This document shows, one piece after another, positions 38,551 to 46,853 of a DNA stretch of 49,536 nucleotides. Position numbers and translations under genes: made by a program. Origin of the DNA: an uncultured Luminiphilus sp. Lineage in GTDB: Bacteria; Pseudomonadota; Gammaproteobacteria; Pseudomonadales; Halieaceae. The stretch is taken from positions 1 through 49,536 of the forward strand of contig CAJJBO010000032.1 of the NCBI GenBank assembly GCA_905182485.1, written 5' to 3'. Under the pieces are notes generated by a model that worked only from the letters and a program-made list of their open reading frames with translations, did not search any database and was not told the origin of the DNA. Position 1 is the first letter of the stretch; every line of letters starts with the position of its first letter.

Positions 38551-39600
38551 ATGCCCAGAGTCTGGAGTTGTAACGAGTGGGATCCGTTGGAAGAGGTCAT
38601 TGTGGGGAATCCTTTGGGTGCCCGTTTTCCCTTTGCCGACCCGAGTACTCGGCTGGCGGAATACCCAGATCGCGCACTCGATGCGCTGCCACAGGGCGTT
38701 TTCCCTGATCAAATTATTGAAGAAACAGAAGAAGATTTGCAGGCCTTTGTTGAAGCACTCGAAGCAAGGGGCATCACTGTCAACAGGCCCGATGTTTGGC
38801 CGCATGAGCAGGTCATCAAGACCCCCCACTGGGAATGCCAGGGCTACTACAACTACTGCCCCAGAGACGTACTGCTCGTGATCGGCGATGCCGTTATCGA
38901 AACACCCAACGTCATTAGGGGCCGATCTCTCGAGACGGGCTCCTACCGTCGTTTACTCACGGAGTATCTCGAAGAGGGCGCGAATTGGTTCGCAGCCCCC
39001 AAGCCCCTGCTCGAGGACCGGTTATTTGAATATGACGCGTCAGCACCAACGCCTCGCAATATCGAACCCGCCTTTGATGCAGCCAATGTATTACGATTTG
39101 GCCGAGATTTGCTGTACCTCGTGAGTGCAACGGGTAATGAATTGGGCGGACGCTGGCTGCAACGTGTCTTAGGAGACGAGTTTACCGTGCACTTTATGAA
39201 AGACGTCTACTATGGCAGCCACATTGACTCGACCTTGGTCGCACTCAAGCCCGGTCTGTTACTCGCGAATCCCGCACGATTATCAGCAGATACCATCCCA
39301 CCGTTTTTAAAACAGTGGGAGATACTCTTTAGCCCTCCCATGGAAAATCAAGATCGCTACAGTGCCGAGTATTTACAGCAAGCGATCGGCAGCGAGTGGA
39401 TTGACATGAATCTTTTCAGCTTAGGCCCCGACACAGTCGTCGTGGACCGTGATCAAACGGCGCTGATCAAATTATTAGAAAGTCACCAAATGGAGGTGAT
39501 CCCCTTAAAGCTCAGGCACTCTCGCATGATGGGTGGTGGCTTTCATTGTGTCACCCTGGACACACGCCGCCGCGGTAAGATGGAGTCGTATTTCGACTAA
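38551..39600 (+). CDS. Amidinotransferase (glycine/inosamine-phosphate amidinotransferase family)
   Basis: A 349-residue arginine-dependent amidinotransferase. It starts VWSCNEWDPLEEVIVGNPLG, the family N-terminal pattern. The catalytic Asp-His-Cys triad is visible as Asp176 (AFDAANVLRF), His224 (YYGSHIDST) and Cys333 (GGGFHCVTLD), with spacing close to that of human AGAT. These enzymes move the amidino group of arginine onto a primary amine, giving a guanidine compound and ornithine. Relatives include AGAT, StrB1, AmtA (phaseolotoxin), CyrA and SxtG; the acceptor cannot be told from sequence. It lies 33 bp before the Pls/PosA-type NRPS on the same strand, after a terminator, so the two form a two-gene unit. 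The frame is intact. Confidence 0.92.
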   Translation: MPRVWSCNEWDPLEEVIVGNPLGARFPFADPSTRLAEYPDRALDALPQGVFPDQIIEETEEDLQAFVEALEARGITVNRPDVWPHEQVIKTPHWECQGYYNYCPRDVLLVIGDAVIETPNVIRGRSLETGSYRRLLTEYLEEGANWFAAPKPLLEDRLFEYDASAPTPRNIEPAFDAANVLRFGRDLLYLVSATGNELGGRWLQRVLGDEFTVHFMKDVYYGSHIDSTLVALKPGLLLANPARLSADTIPPFLKQWEILFSPPMENQDRYSAEYLQQAIGSEWIDMNLFSLGPDTVVVDRDQTALIKLLESHQMEVIPLKLRHSRMMGGGFHCVTLDTRRRGKMESYFD

Positions 39601-39633
39601 GCTGCGCATGTTGTTCGCGCACTGCCCAGACTT

Positions 39634-42600
39634 ATGACACTCCTATGGATAACGCTTCTCCTCCTACTACTGACCGCCGCCTGGTTGCGCTACTGCGCTA
39701 TTGCGGCGGGAAGCGCTGAGCCCTTACCGACCAAAACCGTACTCAGTCAGCCCGCACCGAGGGACATCTGGGGATCTCATCACCACCAAATAGGTGCACG
39801 TTGGCTACACGAGATTTTTGAGCGCTCAGCAGCACGGTTCCCTGATCTGATTGCGCTAACTGTTCCCGAATCGGGAGAGTCTCTTAGCTACGCCGAACTC
39901 GACGCCAAAGCCAACCACTTCGCGGGCCATCTCCGTCACCACCTGAGTGGCAGCAATGAGGTCGTGGCGGTGCAATTACGGCAAGACTCTGCCGACATCG
40001 TCGCACTGCACCTAGCGATTCTCAAAGCCGGCGCGACGCAAGTCTTTATTGACCCGGATTCACCCAGCCACCTTTACCAACAGATACTGGCGGATGCAGC
40101 GCCCACCGTGTTGATCACCGAAACGCGACTGGCATCCCTCACTGACGCCCCTTTTGGCGTTACAGGCATGACGATACGCTCTCTTGAATCACTCAAGGTC
40201 GCCGATAGCCGCGCTGTTCCGTCTCAGGCAAGTTCGGATTCTCAAGCTGGGTGGTCGTCTCACCCCAGCGCTGGTCAGGATTCACCATCCCAGCGCGTCG
40301 CCGCCCTCTTTTATACCAGCGGCACCACCGGCACACCTAAGGGGGTTGAATGCGCCCATGCGGGATATATCAATCTCGTGCAATCTTATGCGACCTATTA
40401 CGATTTTGTAGCCGGGAGTGACGCGAGCTCGCTCACCTCTTCGCTCGGTTATGACGGCAGCATTTCTGAACTGTATAGCGCCTGGGTCGCTGGTTGTGAG
40501 GTCGTCTTACTCACAAAAGCGGCACTGCGCTCGGGTCCCGAACTCCTCCCGATTTTAAGAGATCACTCTGTGACCGCGCTATTTTGCCCGCCCGTGTTGC
40601 TCTCCACCTTAACTGCCAATCCTGAAAGTGATCTGCCTTACCCTATATGCCGCTATATCGTGCCAGCGGGAGAGGCCTTTCCCGCCTCACTGGTTGAGCC
40701 CTGGTCGCGAGCGCGCCGACAGATCGTCAATACTTATGGTCCCACCGAGGTCAGTACGGACACCAGTCGGCAACTTTTGCGGCCCAACGAACCGGTCACG
40801 ATTGGCAGCCCCTTTGCAGGGGTGAGCTACCTCGTTCTGGATCCCGCCACATTGGAACTGCTACCCCACGGCACAGAAGGCGAGCTCTGCATTGGTGGCT
40901 GCCAGCTGGCACACGGGTACCGTAATAGACCTGAAGCCACCGCGAAACAATTTTTCACCCATCCCCAATTCGGTCGCCTGTATCGATCGGGTGATCGATG
41001 CCATGTTGACCCCATAACCCTGAGAGTTCATTTTCACGGTCGTCTCGATGCTCAGCTCAAGGTTCGGGGATTTCGCGTCGAAGCGCAGCCGATTGAATCG
41101 CTGTTGCAAGATCACTTTGCCGAGTTCGAAACTGCGGTGCTCGATTGTCAAAACAGCGAGCTGATCGCCTTCATTCGCGCGCCATCGCTGTGGCATCAAA
41201 CACAAGCATACGCAAATGTGCAGCTACTCGAGCAACCGCTGCTGGCTGAGGCGCAGGCGCTCGTAGGGCAAAAATTCCCTCCCTATGCCGTACCCAGCCG
41301 GGTGTTTCTGATCGACCAATTCGACCTCCTCGCCGCGTCGGGCAAGATCGATCGGCGCGGGTTACCACAGGTTACCGCGCTTGCCAGCACACCCAACCAG
41401 AGACCCGTACTTAGCCCACAACACGATGACGCCGTGGGCGAGTCGCTGGATGTCGGCGTGCTGGCGCTATGCCGGGCACAATTGGGCAGCGAACTTGGTT
41501 GGCGCGACGACTTTGTTCAGTGGGGCGCTCATTCGATTGCCATTGCGCAACTCACACAAACACTGCAAGCGGCCGGCTACCCTGTGACCGTCCGAGCTCT
41601 GCTGAGCGAATATCGCTGTGCCGCAGATATCGCGGCACTCACTTGCACAATGCAACCAGAAGCAGAACCCGCCAGCCATCAACCCAGCCTGCCGACTCTG
41701 GACGACACTGAGGTCGAGAGCCGGGTGTACTCATTTCGCTCTTTCAGTGCACTGCAGGCGAGTGCCTCGGTTTTACTGCGCGTACCGCTGGTGCTCGTTG
41801 CGGGACTGGGACTGGCGATTATTGATCCAGAGATCCTGCTGCTCGCGGGCGACGTGTTGGGCTTTTTAAGCGCCACCATTATTAGTTATTGCCTCTATAT
41901 GATTGTGCCCTTGGTGAATTTGAGCTGGGTCGTTTTGCTACGTCTGATCCAGCGTGGAATGGCGGTAGAAGCCACATTAGAACCGGGACGCTATCAAAAA
42001 TATTCCAGTCACCATCTGCAGGTCTGGTGGATGGAACAACAAGCGGGCTTTGTCTTGAGGCCGCTGGTAAATGGCCTGAGAAGTCCGAACCTTTTTAATT
42101 GGGCTTTACGTCGTCTTGGCGCGCACATTCACCCCGGCACCTTTATTGCACAAAGCACCGAATGGTATGGCCCGCTTTCTCTGATGACGATTGAGGAAGG
42201 CGCGGTGATTCAGGCAGGCGCGCAAATCAGCACGATCGAATGGGAATCTTCTGTATTTACCCTAAAACCCATACACATTGGCCCCCGCGCTCGAGTGGGG
42301 AGTCGAGCCATGGTGTCCGCGGGCGGCACCCTCGGGGAGGGTTCGTGGTTAACGCCGTTGTCGTCGCTGCAAAACGCCTGCGACCCCTATACACAGGTCA
42401 GTGGTGTTCCGGGTGCCGTGGTGGGCACGCTTCATCAAGTGAAAACACCCGATCAGCCGCAGCGCAGCGGGCTCATCATGGCCGCCATCGATGTGCGCAA
42501 TGTCCTGCTGCAGCTGGTACTCGAACTGTCATTGGTAGTGATCCCAGGCGCGTTTATCGCGCTGATCGCGTCGTTTTTTCTCGGCCTGGACGCGCTCAAT

Positions 42601-43917
42601 AGGTTCAACGTGGACGGTGCTGCGCTTACCCTCGGTGGCATTCTCAAAATAGGGGGCGCTGGCATCGCCGGCATCTGGATCGGCGTGTTGTCTAGTTCGC
42701 TTCTGCTTTGCCTTTTTCTTAGGCTGACGCCTACCCCGCCGGGATGGATCAGCGCCTTCAGCCTCACGGGGACTCTGGCCCGATATCGACAAACCAAAAT
42801 GAATCAAATTCAGCAAATGTGGGGTTGGAGTCTGACGGGGCAGTATCTGCGGGCACTGGCCGGCGTGAAATTCTCTCGAGTCGGCGCCTCAGAATGCGAC
42901 GCGCTCGTAAATGTATTACCCGAACAACTCGACGCGGATGCCAATATTTTTATCGCTCAAGGGTGTTACTGCAACGTGTTAGACGAACACGGCGCATTTC
43001 TTTTGGTCAAGCCATTGCGATTACCCGCGGGCTTTTTCGCTAGCAATAACGCCATGATTGAACCGGGCGCGCTGCCTGGCAATTTGCTCCTAGGGGTTTC
43101 GACGCCAATTGGGCCCCACGACTGCCGAGAACAGTACACAGATCGTCCAGACCTGCCGCGGGTTCTCGCAGGAAACCCACCGCTATCGCTCGGCGCGACG
43201 TCGCAGCCGGCGCAACCTGTTCACCCTAGGCCATCCTGGTGGGTCTTCATGATGCGTTTTGTATTAAATGATTTTGCCTCCGTTGGCGTTGTACCGGGCA
43301 TCACCGTCTGTCTCGCCACCACGCTGCTGGTATCTCTCAATGCCCTAGGTTTCAGCAATATTGGGGCGGCACTGGTCACCAGCATCCTATTCCCGATCAG
43401 CTTGCCGCTGCTCGCATTGCTCATTAAGTATCTGCTCGTAGGCAATTCCTGGGGAGTAAAAAACAGTGCTCCTTTTTGGTCGGTGCGCCACTTTGCGTAC
43501 TTTCTTGCACAAGATTGCTTTTTTAGACTCATGTCGAGCTTTATGAGTACCATCGCAGGCACCGCGCTGGCTAACCCGTTGTTGCGGCGGTTTGGCTGTC
43601 GAATCGGCCAACGAAGCCTGATCGGGCTACCCATTCAGCTCTCTGACTGGCACGCCGTGGACATTGGTGATGACTGCGTGGTGAACGGCCAAATGCAGCT
43701 CCACAGCTTTGAGAATCGCATACTGAATGTGGCGCGAACCAAGATTGGCAACAACACTGTGATCAACCATGGCTCAATGCTGATGGGTGGCGCCACGCTA
43801 GCAGATAATGTGACGGTGTCTCCGCAGTCATTGATCCTAAAGGCGATGCAGCTCCCGCCCGGACTGCACACAGGCAGTCCGACTCAACCCGTCAATCCCG
43901 AGCCCCTGCCACACTAA
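39634..43917 (+). CDS. Pls/PosA-type membrane NRPS (A-T-transmembrane/LbH domains)
   Basis: A 1427-residue single-module NRPS like epsilon-poly-L-lysine synthetase (Pls) and the TIGR02353 terminal domain. Order: N-terminal hydrophobic helix (TLLWITLLLLLLTAAWL); adenylation domain about 55-580 with A3 FYTSGTTGTPKG (near 225), A5 NTYGPTE (near 368), A8 GRLDAQLKVRGFRVE (near 472) and A10 Lys571 (SGKIDRRG); thiolation domain with WGAHSIAIAQL, phosphopantetheine Ser634; then membrane helices near 710-770, 950-1030 and 1197-1270 alternating with soluble domains. Two of the soluble parts look like left-handed beta-helices (near 829-915 and 1318-1420, e.g. VGSRAMVSAGGTLGEGSWL, IGNNTVINHGSMLMGGA). There is no condensation or thioesterase domain. 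By hand alignment to GrsA the pocket residues read D-G-S-F-V-A-T-T-D-K; the late acidic residue would suit a basic substrate. The frame is intact over 4.3 kb. Confidence 0.88.
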   Translation: MTLLWITLLLLLLTAAWLRYCAIAAGSAEPLPTKTVLSQPAPRDIWGSHHHQIGARWLHEIFERSAARFPDLIALTVPESGESLSYAELDAKANHFAGHLRHHLSGSNEVVAVQLRQDSADIVALHLAILKAGATQVFIDPDSPSHLYQQILADAAPTVLITETRLASLTDAPFGVTGMTIRSLESLKVADSRAVPSQASSDSQAGWSSHPSAGQDSPSQRVAALFYTSGTTGTPKGVECAHAGYINLVQSYATYYDFVAGSDASSLTSSLGYDGSISELYSAWVAGCEVVLLTKAALRSGPELLPILRDHSVTALFCPPVLLSTLTANPESDLPYPICRYIVPAGEAFPASLVEPWSRARRQIVNTYGPTEVSTDTSRQLLRPNEPVTIGSPFAGVSYLVLDPATLELLPHGTEGELCIGGCQLAHGYRNRPEATAKQFFTHPQFGRLYRSGDRCHVDPITLRVHFHGRLDAQLKVRGFRVEAQPIESLLQDHFAEFETAVLDCQNSELIAFIRAPSLWHQTQAYANVQLLEQPLLAEAQALVGQKFPPYAVPSRVFLIDQFDLLAASGKIDRRGLPQVTALASTPNQRPVLSPQHDDAVGESLDVGVLALCRAQLGSELGWRDDFVQWGAHSIAIAQLTQTLQAAGYPVTVRALLSEYRCAADIAALTCTMQPEAEPASHQPSLPTLDDTEVESRVYSFRSFSALQASASVLLRVPLVLVAGLGLAIIDPEILLLAGDVLGFLSATIISYCLYMIVPLVNLSWVVLLRLIQRGMAVEATLEPGRYQKYSSHHLQVWWMEQQAGFVLRPLVNGLRSPNLFNWALRRLGAHIHPGTFIAQSTEWYGPLSLMTIEEGAVIQAGAQISTIEWESSVFTLKPIHIGPRARVGSRAMVSAGGTLGEGSWLTPLSSLQNACDPYTQVSGVPGAVVGTLHQVKTPDQPQRSGLIMAAIDVRNVLLQLVLELSLVVIPGAFIALIASFFLGLDALNRFNVDGAALTLGGILKIGGAGIAGIWIGVLSSSLLLCLFLRLTPTPPGWISAFSLTGTLARYRQTKMNQIQQMWGWSLTGQYLRALAGVKFSRVGASECDALVNVLPEQLDADANIFIAQGCYCNVLDEHGAFLLVKPLRLPAGFFASNNAMIEPGALPGNLLLGVSTPIGPHDCREQYTDRPDLPRVLAGNPPLSLGATSQPAQPVHPRPSWWVFMMRFVLNDFASVGVVPGITVCLATTLLVSLNALGFSNIGAALVTSILFPISLPLLALLIKYLLVGNSWGVKNSAPFWSVRHFAYFLAQDCFFRLMSSFMSTIAGTALANPLLRRFGCRIGQRSLIGLPIQLSDWHAVDIGDDCVVNGQMQLHSFENRILNVARTKIGNNTVINHGSMLMGGATLADNVTVSPQSLILKAMQLPPGLHTGSPTQPVNPEPLPH

Positions 43918-44002
43918 GCCTGGAGTCTTTTTAGCGAGCCACTCTAGCTAGGGCAGTCGACGGGGCAGCGCCTGCAGTTAGCGCAAGGTCGCGCGACCGC
44001 AC

Positions 44003-45184
44003 CTATCGAATCGACTCCCAGCGAAGATTGGTGATGGAGCGCCATAACCATTCCATCGGCCCGAGGCGGAATCGCTGACACCACCAGTGACAGATCACCA
44101 GCTGTGCGAGATACACCATGACCGCAAAGCAGCACACCGCGAAGGGCCCCCATTGGAAAGCTTTGCCGAGGCCGTAGCCATAGAATACTGTCGTGAAAAT
44201 AAGGGTCTGGCTGAGGTACGCCGATAAACTCACCCGACCTGCGCTGGCAACACGCGTACGAAGGGCGATAAAGCGATCGCTTCGGATCCAGCACCATACA
44301 CTGACGAACCAAGCGCCAGTCAGCAATAGCGTGGCGCCAAGATAGACCATATCTCCAAACAGCACCCAGAGCGCTGACGCAGTTGATTTGCCAAACACCT
44401 GGTAGCCCATGGTTGCGGCTAAATAGCGCTCTCCTCCCATCAACACAAGGCCCGCCAGCCAGCAACCTGCCGCCATACGAAAACAAGATGACATCGACAG
44501 TCTCTGCAGTCGAGACCACCCAACGCGCATGAAACAAACACCGCATAAAAAAAAGGTCAGTACCAGCAGTCCTGAATCGGGATATTGCCAGTCGGCCCAG
44601 AACAACTCTGGGATGTTCTCACGATGGTAATCGAGCACGTCGGCAAAATCACCGATTGATAACGGTGAGTGGGCCAAGTCGTCTTCAAGCCATTCACTGG
44701 CCTCGTCTCTGTCCTCCGGCGGCCATTCGTCGCCACGATCATCCGCTAATAAATGCCCCAAAGGAAAACTGAGACTGAGCACAACACCTACACACACAAG
44801 CCAATGATTGGGAAGACGATTGAGCACCAACAACAGTAGGCCAAGTTCCGCATACAACATGAGAATGTCGCCCTCAAACAACAGACCATGCAGGCAACCC
44901 AAAGCCATCAGAACCAGCAGTCTTCGAACCGCGCGCCCCACCGTGTAACCAGGGGACAGGCTCTGCAGGTAAAAGCCCATGCCGAATAATAAACTGTAAA
45001 GCGCCCAGAACTTCGACTCAAAGAGGGTGTGCTTGAGCGTCCAGACAATGCGGTCCAAGGGATCTGTCCACGCGGTAGCATCAGCGCCGAAACTGAATAC
45101 GTTGACGATTAAGATGCCAAATAGCGCGACACCCCGGAGCACATCAAAAAAGGCGATCCGCTCGTTGGCAGGCGTCACCACCAT
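44003..45184 (-). CDS. DUF418 domain membrane protein
   Basis: A 393-residue polytopic membrane protein with about ten helices. It begins ANERIAFFDVLRGVALFGILIVN, the N-terminal signature of DUF418 (YeiB-like, acyltransferase_3-related) proteins, and has SKFWALYSLLFGMGFYLQ and the C-terminal DUF418 part with GRVSLSAYLSQTLIFTTVFYGYGLG. Function is not known; YeiB-like proteins have been proposed as transporters or acyltransferases. A charged insert (DDRGDEWPPEDRDEASEWLE) sits in the first large loop. It faces the NRPS gene, with 85 bp between their ends. Confidence 0.88.
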   Translation of the reverse strand: MVVTPANERIAFFDVLRGVALFGILIVNVFSFGADATAWTDPLDRIVWTLKHTLFESKFWALYSLLFGMGFYLQSLSPGYTVGRAVRRLLVLMALGCLHGLLFEGDILMLYAELGLLLLVLNRLPNHWLVCVGVVLSLSFPLGHLLADDRGDEWPPEDRDEASEWLEDDLAHSPLSIGDFADVLDYHRENIPELFWADWQYPDSGLLVLTFFLCGVCFMRVGWSRLQRLSMSSCFRMAAGCWLAGLVLMGGERYLAATMGYQVFGKSTASALWVLFGDMVYLGATLLLTGAWFVSVWCWIRSDRFIALRTRVASAGRVSLSAYLSQTLIFTTVFYGYGLGKAFQWGPFAVCCFAVMVYLAQLVICHWWCQRFRLGPMEWLWRSITNLRWESIR

Positions 45185-45732
45185 GAGTCACGCACTTTTC
45201 GCTCAGACCCGCACATGATTCCACATCCTATTAACAACCTCACTGCTTGGCCTTTGCTCAATCACTTTACGCTCGACCGTCATCCAGCCGAACTAAGCGG
45301 CAACGCAAGAAGCCAGGACAGCCAGGCAGTGGCCGACCACGTTGATCGAGCGGCCACTCGTCATCGCATCATGGTATCTCGGCGTCGGTTTCACAAGCCG
45401 CACCAGCGGCGAAGCAACCTATTCAACCGCCCATCGTGCTGGACTTGTTTGCACTATGATGATCATGTTCGAATAACGCGTGGGCACTGCCCTATGCTGC
45501 TCTATTTCAAGCAAAGAGGGCCGTACCTCGCGGCCAGCATCAAACTCTGTAGGAAGGTATTATCATGCGTCATCCGCCGCATTGCTCTATTCTGGCGCTC
45601 ACCCCGTCTGTGCCGTCATAAGACGACCTCACTGTTTACGACGCCTCGCCCAGATAGGAAACCCATGACGCACTTTTTGCCTCCCCTATTAACACCCAGT
45701 CTGTTACCCCTGCGTGTTGCCGGTCTGACGCC
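45185..45732. other. Long intergenic region upstream of azlC
   Basis: A 548-bp gap between the divergent DUF418 and azlC genes. A 173-codon plus-strand frame (45215-45736) spans it, but its Arg/His/Cys-rich composition does not look like a natural protein. Two short frames with good ribosome sites are present: ATG 45563 (GGAAGG upstream, 16 codons) and ATG 45665 (see the leader ORF). The rest presumably holds promoters; I could not pin a -35/-10 pair with confidence. Confidence 0.4.
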
Positions 45733-45736
45733 ATGA
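45665..45736 (+). CDS. Possible Leu/Pro-rich leader peptide of azlC
   Basis: A 23-codon frame (MTHFLPPLLTPSLLPLRVAG and then LTP) with AGGA seven bases upstream, whose stop overlaps the azlC start (ATGA at 45733). Seven of its residues are leucine and five proline. A leucine-rich leader coupled to a branched-chain amino-acid exporter gene would make regulatory sense, but the frame could equally be chance or the tail of a longer noncoding frame. Confidence 0.3.
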   Translation: MTHFLPPLLTPSLLPLRVAGLTP

Positions 45737-46419
45737 GCAGTGAGCGATCGTCACCCGTGATCAGCGGCGCCTTGGGCGCCCTGCCGCTGTTTATTCCCGC
45801 GATTCCCTTCGCGTTCGTATTTGGTGTGGTGGTTGCCAATGCGGGCATTCCAGAGTGGCTGGGCTGGTCTTCATCCCCCATTATATTTGGCGGCGCTATT
45901 CAGGTGACGTTGTTTACGTTGATTGGCGAGGGCGCATCGGTCGCCGCCGCCGTCAGTGCCGCCTTGGTGGTGGGGGCGCGTCACATGCTTTATTCCGTTG
46001 CGCTGGCACCTCAATTTCAAAATCAACCCACTTGGTTTAGATGGGTCGGGCCTTACGTCCTCATTGACCAGGTCTTCGTATTAAGCCAGCTCAATCCCAT
46101 CAAAGAACCAAATACCTTCCGACGGTATTTTCTGGCTGCAGGCTTCACCTTTTGGTCATTGTGGATGCTGTTCACCGCAATAGGCGTCTTGCTCGGCCCT
46201 GCTATTCCCGCGAGTTGGGGTGTCGAGTTTGCCGCGCCGGTGCTCTTCGTCAGCCTGATGATGGCGGCCAGTAACCGCCCGGATAAAATCGGAGCGGCAC
46301 TCCTCGCCATGATCATGACCTATCTATTTGCCGAGCTCCCTAATCGCGCAGGACTATTGGTGGCTGTGCTCATTAGCGTCCTCATCATGTTGCTGGTAAC
46401 GCGTCGAGGTCAGCCATGA
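45733..46419 (+). CDS. azlC: AzlC family branched-chain amino acid permease subunit
   Basis: A 228-residue membrane protein of the AzlC (LIV-E) family, the large subunit of a branched-chain amino-acid exporter. Seen are GALGALPLFIPAIPFAFVFGVVV at the N-terminus, the conserved VGARHMLYSVALAPQF, and WVGPYVLIDQVFVLSQL. About six to seven helices are predicted. It starts at ATG 45733, overlapping a small leader frame, and overlaps azlD by 4 bp (ATGA). In E. coli the equivalent pair is YgaZ/YgaH, which exports valine. Confidence 0.92.
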   Translation: MSSERSSPVISGALGALPLFIPAIPFAFVFGVVVANAGIPEWLGWSSSPIIFGGAIQVTLFTLIGEGASVAAAVSAALVVGARHMLYSVALAPQFQNQPTWFRWVGPYVLIDQVFVLSQLNPIKEPNTFRRYFLAAGFTFWSLWMLFTAIGVLLGPAIPASWGVEFAAPVLFVSLMMAASNRPDKIGAALLAMIMTYLFAELPNRAGLLVAVLISVLIMLLVTRRGQP

Positions 46420-46722
46420 TTCTCACTGCGATCATCCTAACGGGGATTGGCTCCTACCTCATGCGGGTCTTTTTTATCTTTGCATTGGCTCGCTATCAAT
46501 TCCCACCCATCATGTTGCAAGCACTCGAGTATGTTGCCCCGACGGTGATGGCCGCGCTGGTGGTCTCGCTATTGACCACGCCCGACGGCGAACTCGTTCG
46601 CCGGTGTGCCTGAAATCGTGGGCCTCGTCGGCACCGCGATCGTAGCCAAAGTGAGCGGCAACCATATTCTCGCGCTGCTCACCGGAATGTCGATTTACTG
46701 GTTACTCGGCTGGCTCCTTTAA
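46416..46722 (+). CDS. azlD: AzlD domain small exporter subunit, frameshifted
   Basis: The small partner of AzlC, about 102 aa with four helices. The N-terminal part ILTAIILTGIGSYLMRVFFIF and the ALEYVAPTVMAALVVSLL block are family-typical. The frame breaks near 46595 (PDGEL, then FAGVPEIVGLVGTAIVAKVS one frame over) and the true C-terminus WLLGWLL ends with TAA at 46720-46722. A single-base indel explains the 307-bp span. Confidence 0.88.
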
Positions 46723-46853
46723 GGCGAATGAATTGCCAGCTGAGGGTCATGGCGAGAACAAAGAGACGCTCGACACGGTCGCTACAGGCCATGAGGGAAT
46801 TCGTACAATGCTAGATCGCAAGCTTGTCCATCAAGTCATCTACCAATAACGCC

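Noticed and set aside
43990-44001. 12-bp palindrome GGTCGCGCGACC between the NRPS and DUF418 genes
   Set aside because: Short and GC-rich, with no T-run or second copy nearby; expected by chance at this base composition.
45215-45736. 173-codon plus-strand frame upstream of azlC
   Set aside because: The composition is rich in Arg, His and Cys without recognisable structure, and only the last 24 codons have a good ribosome site. Kept only as a possible leader.
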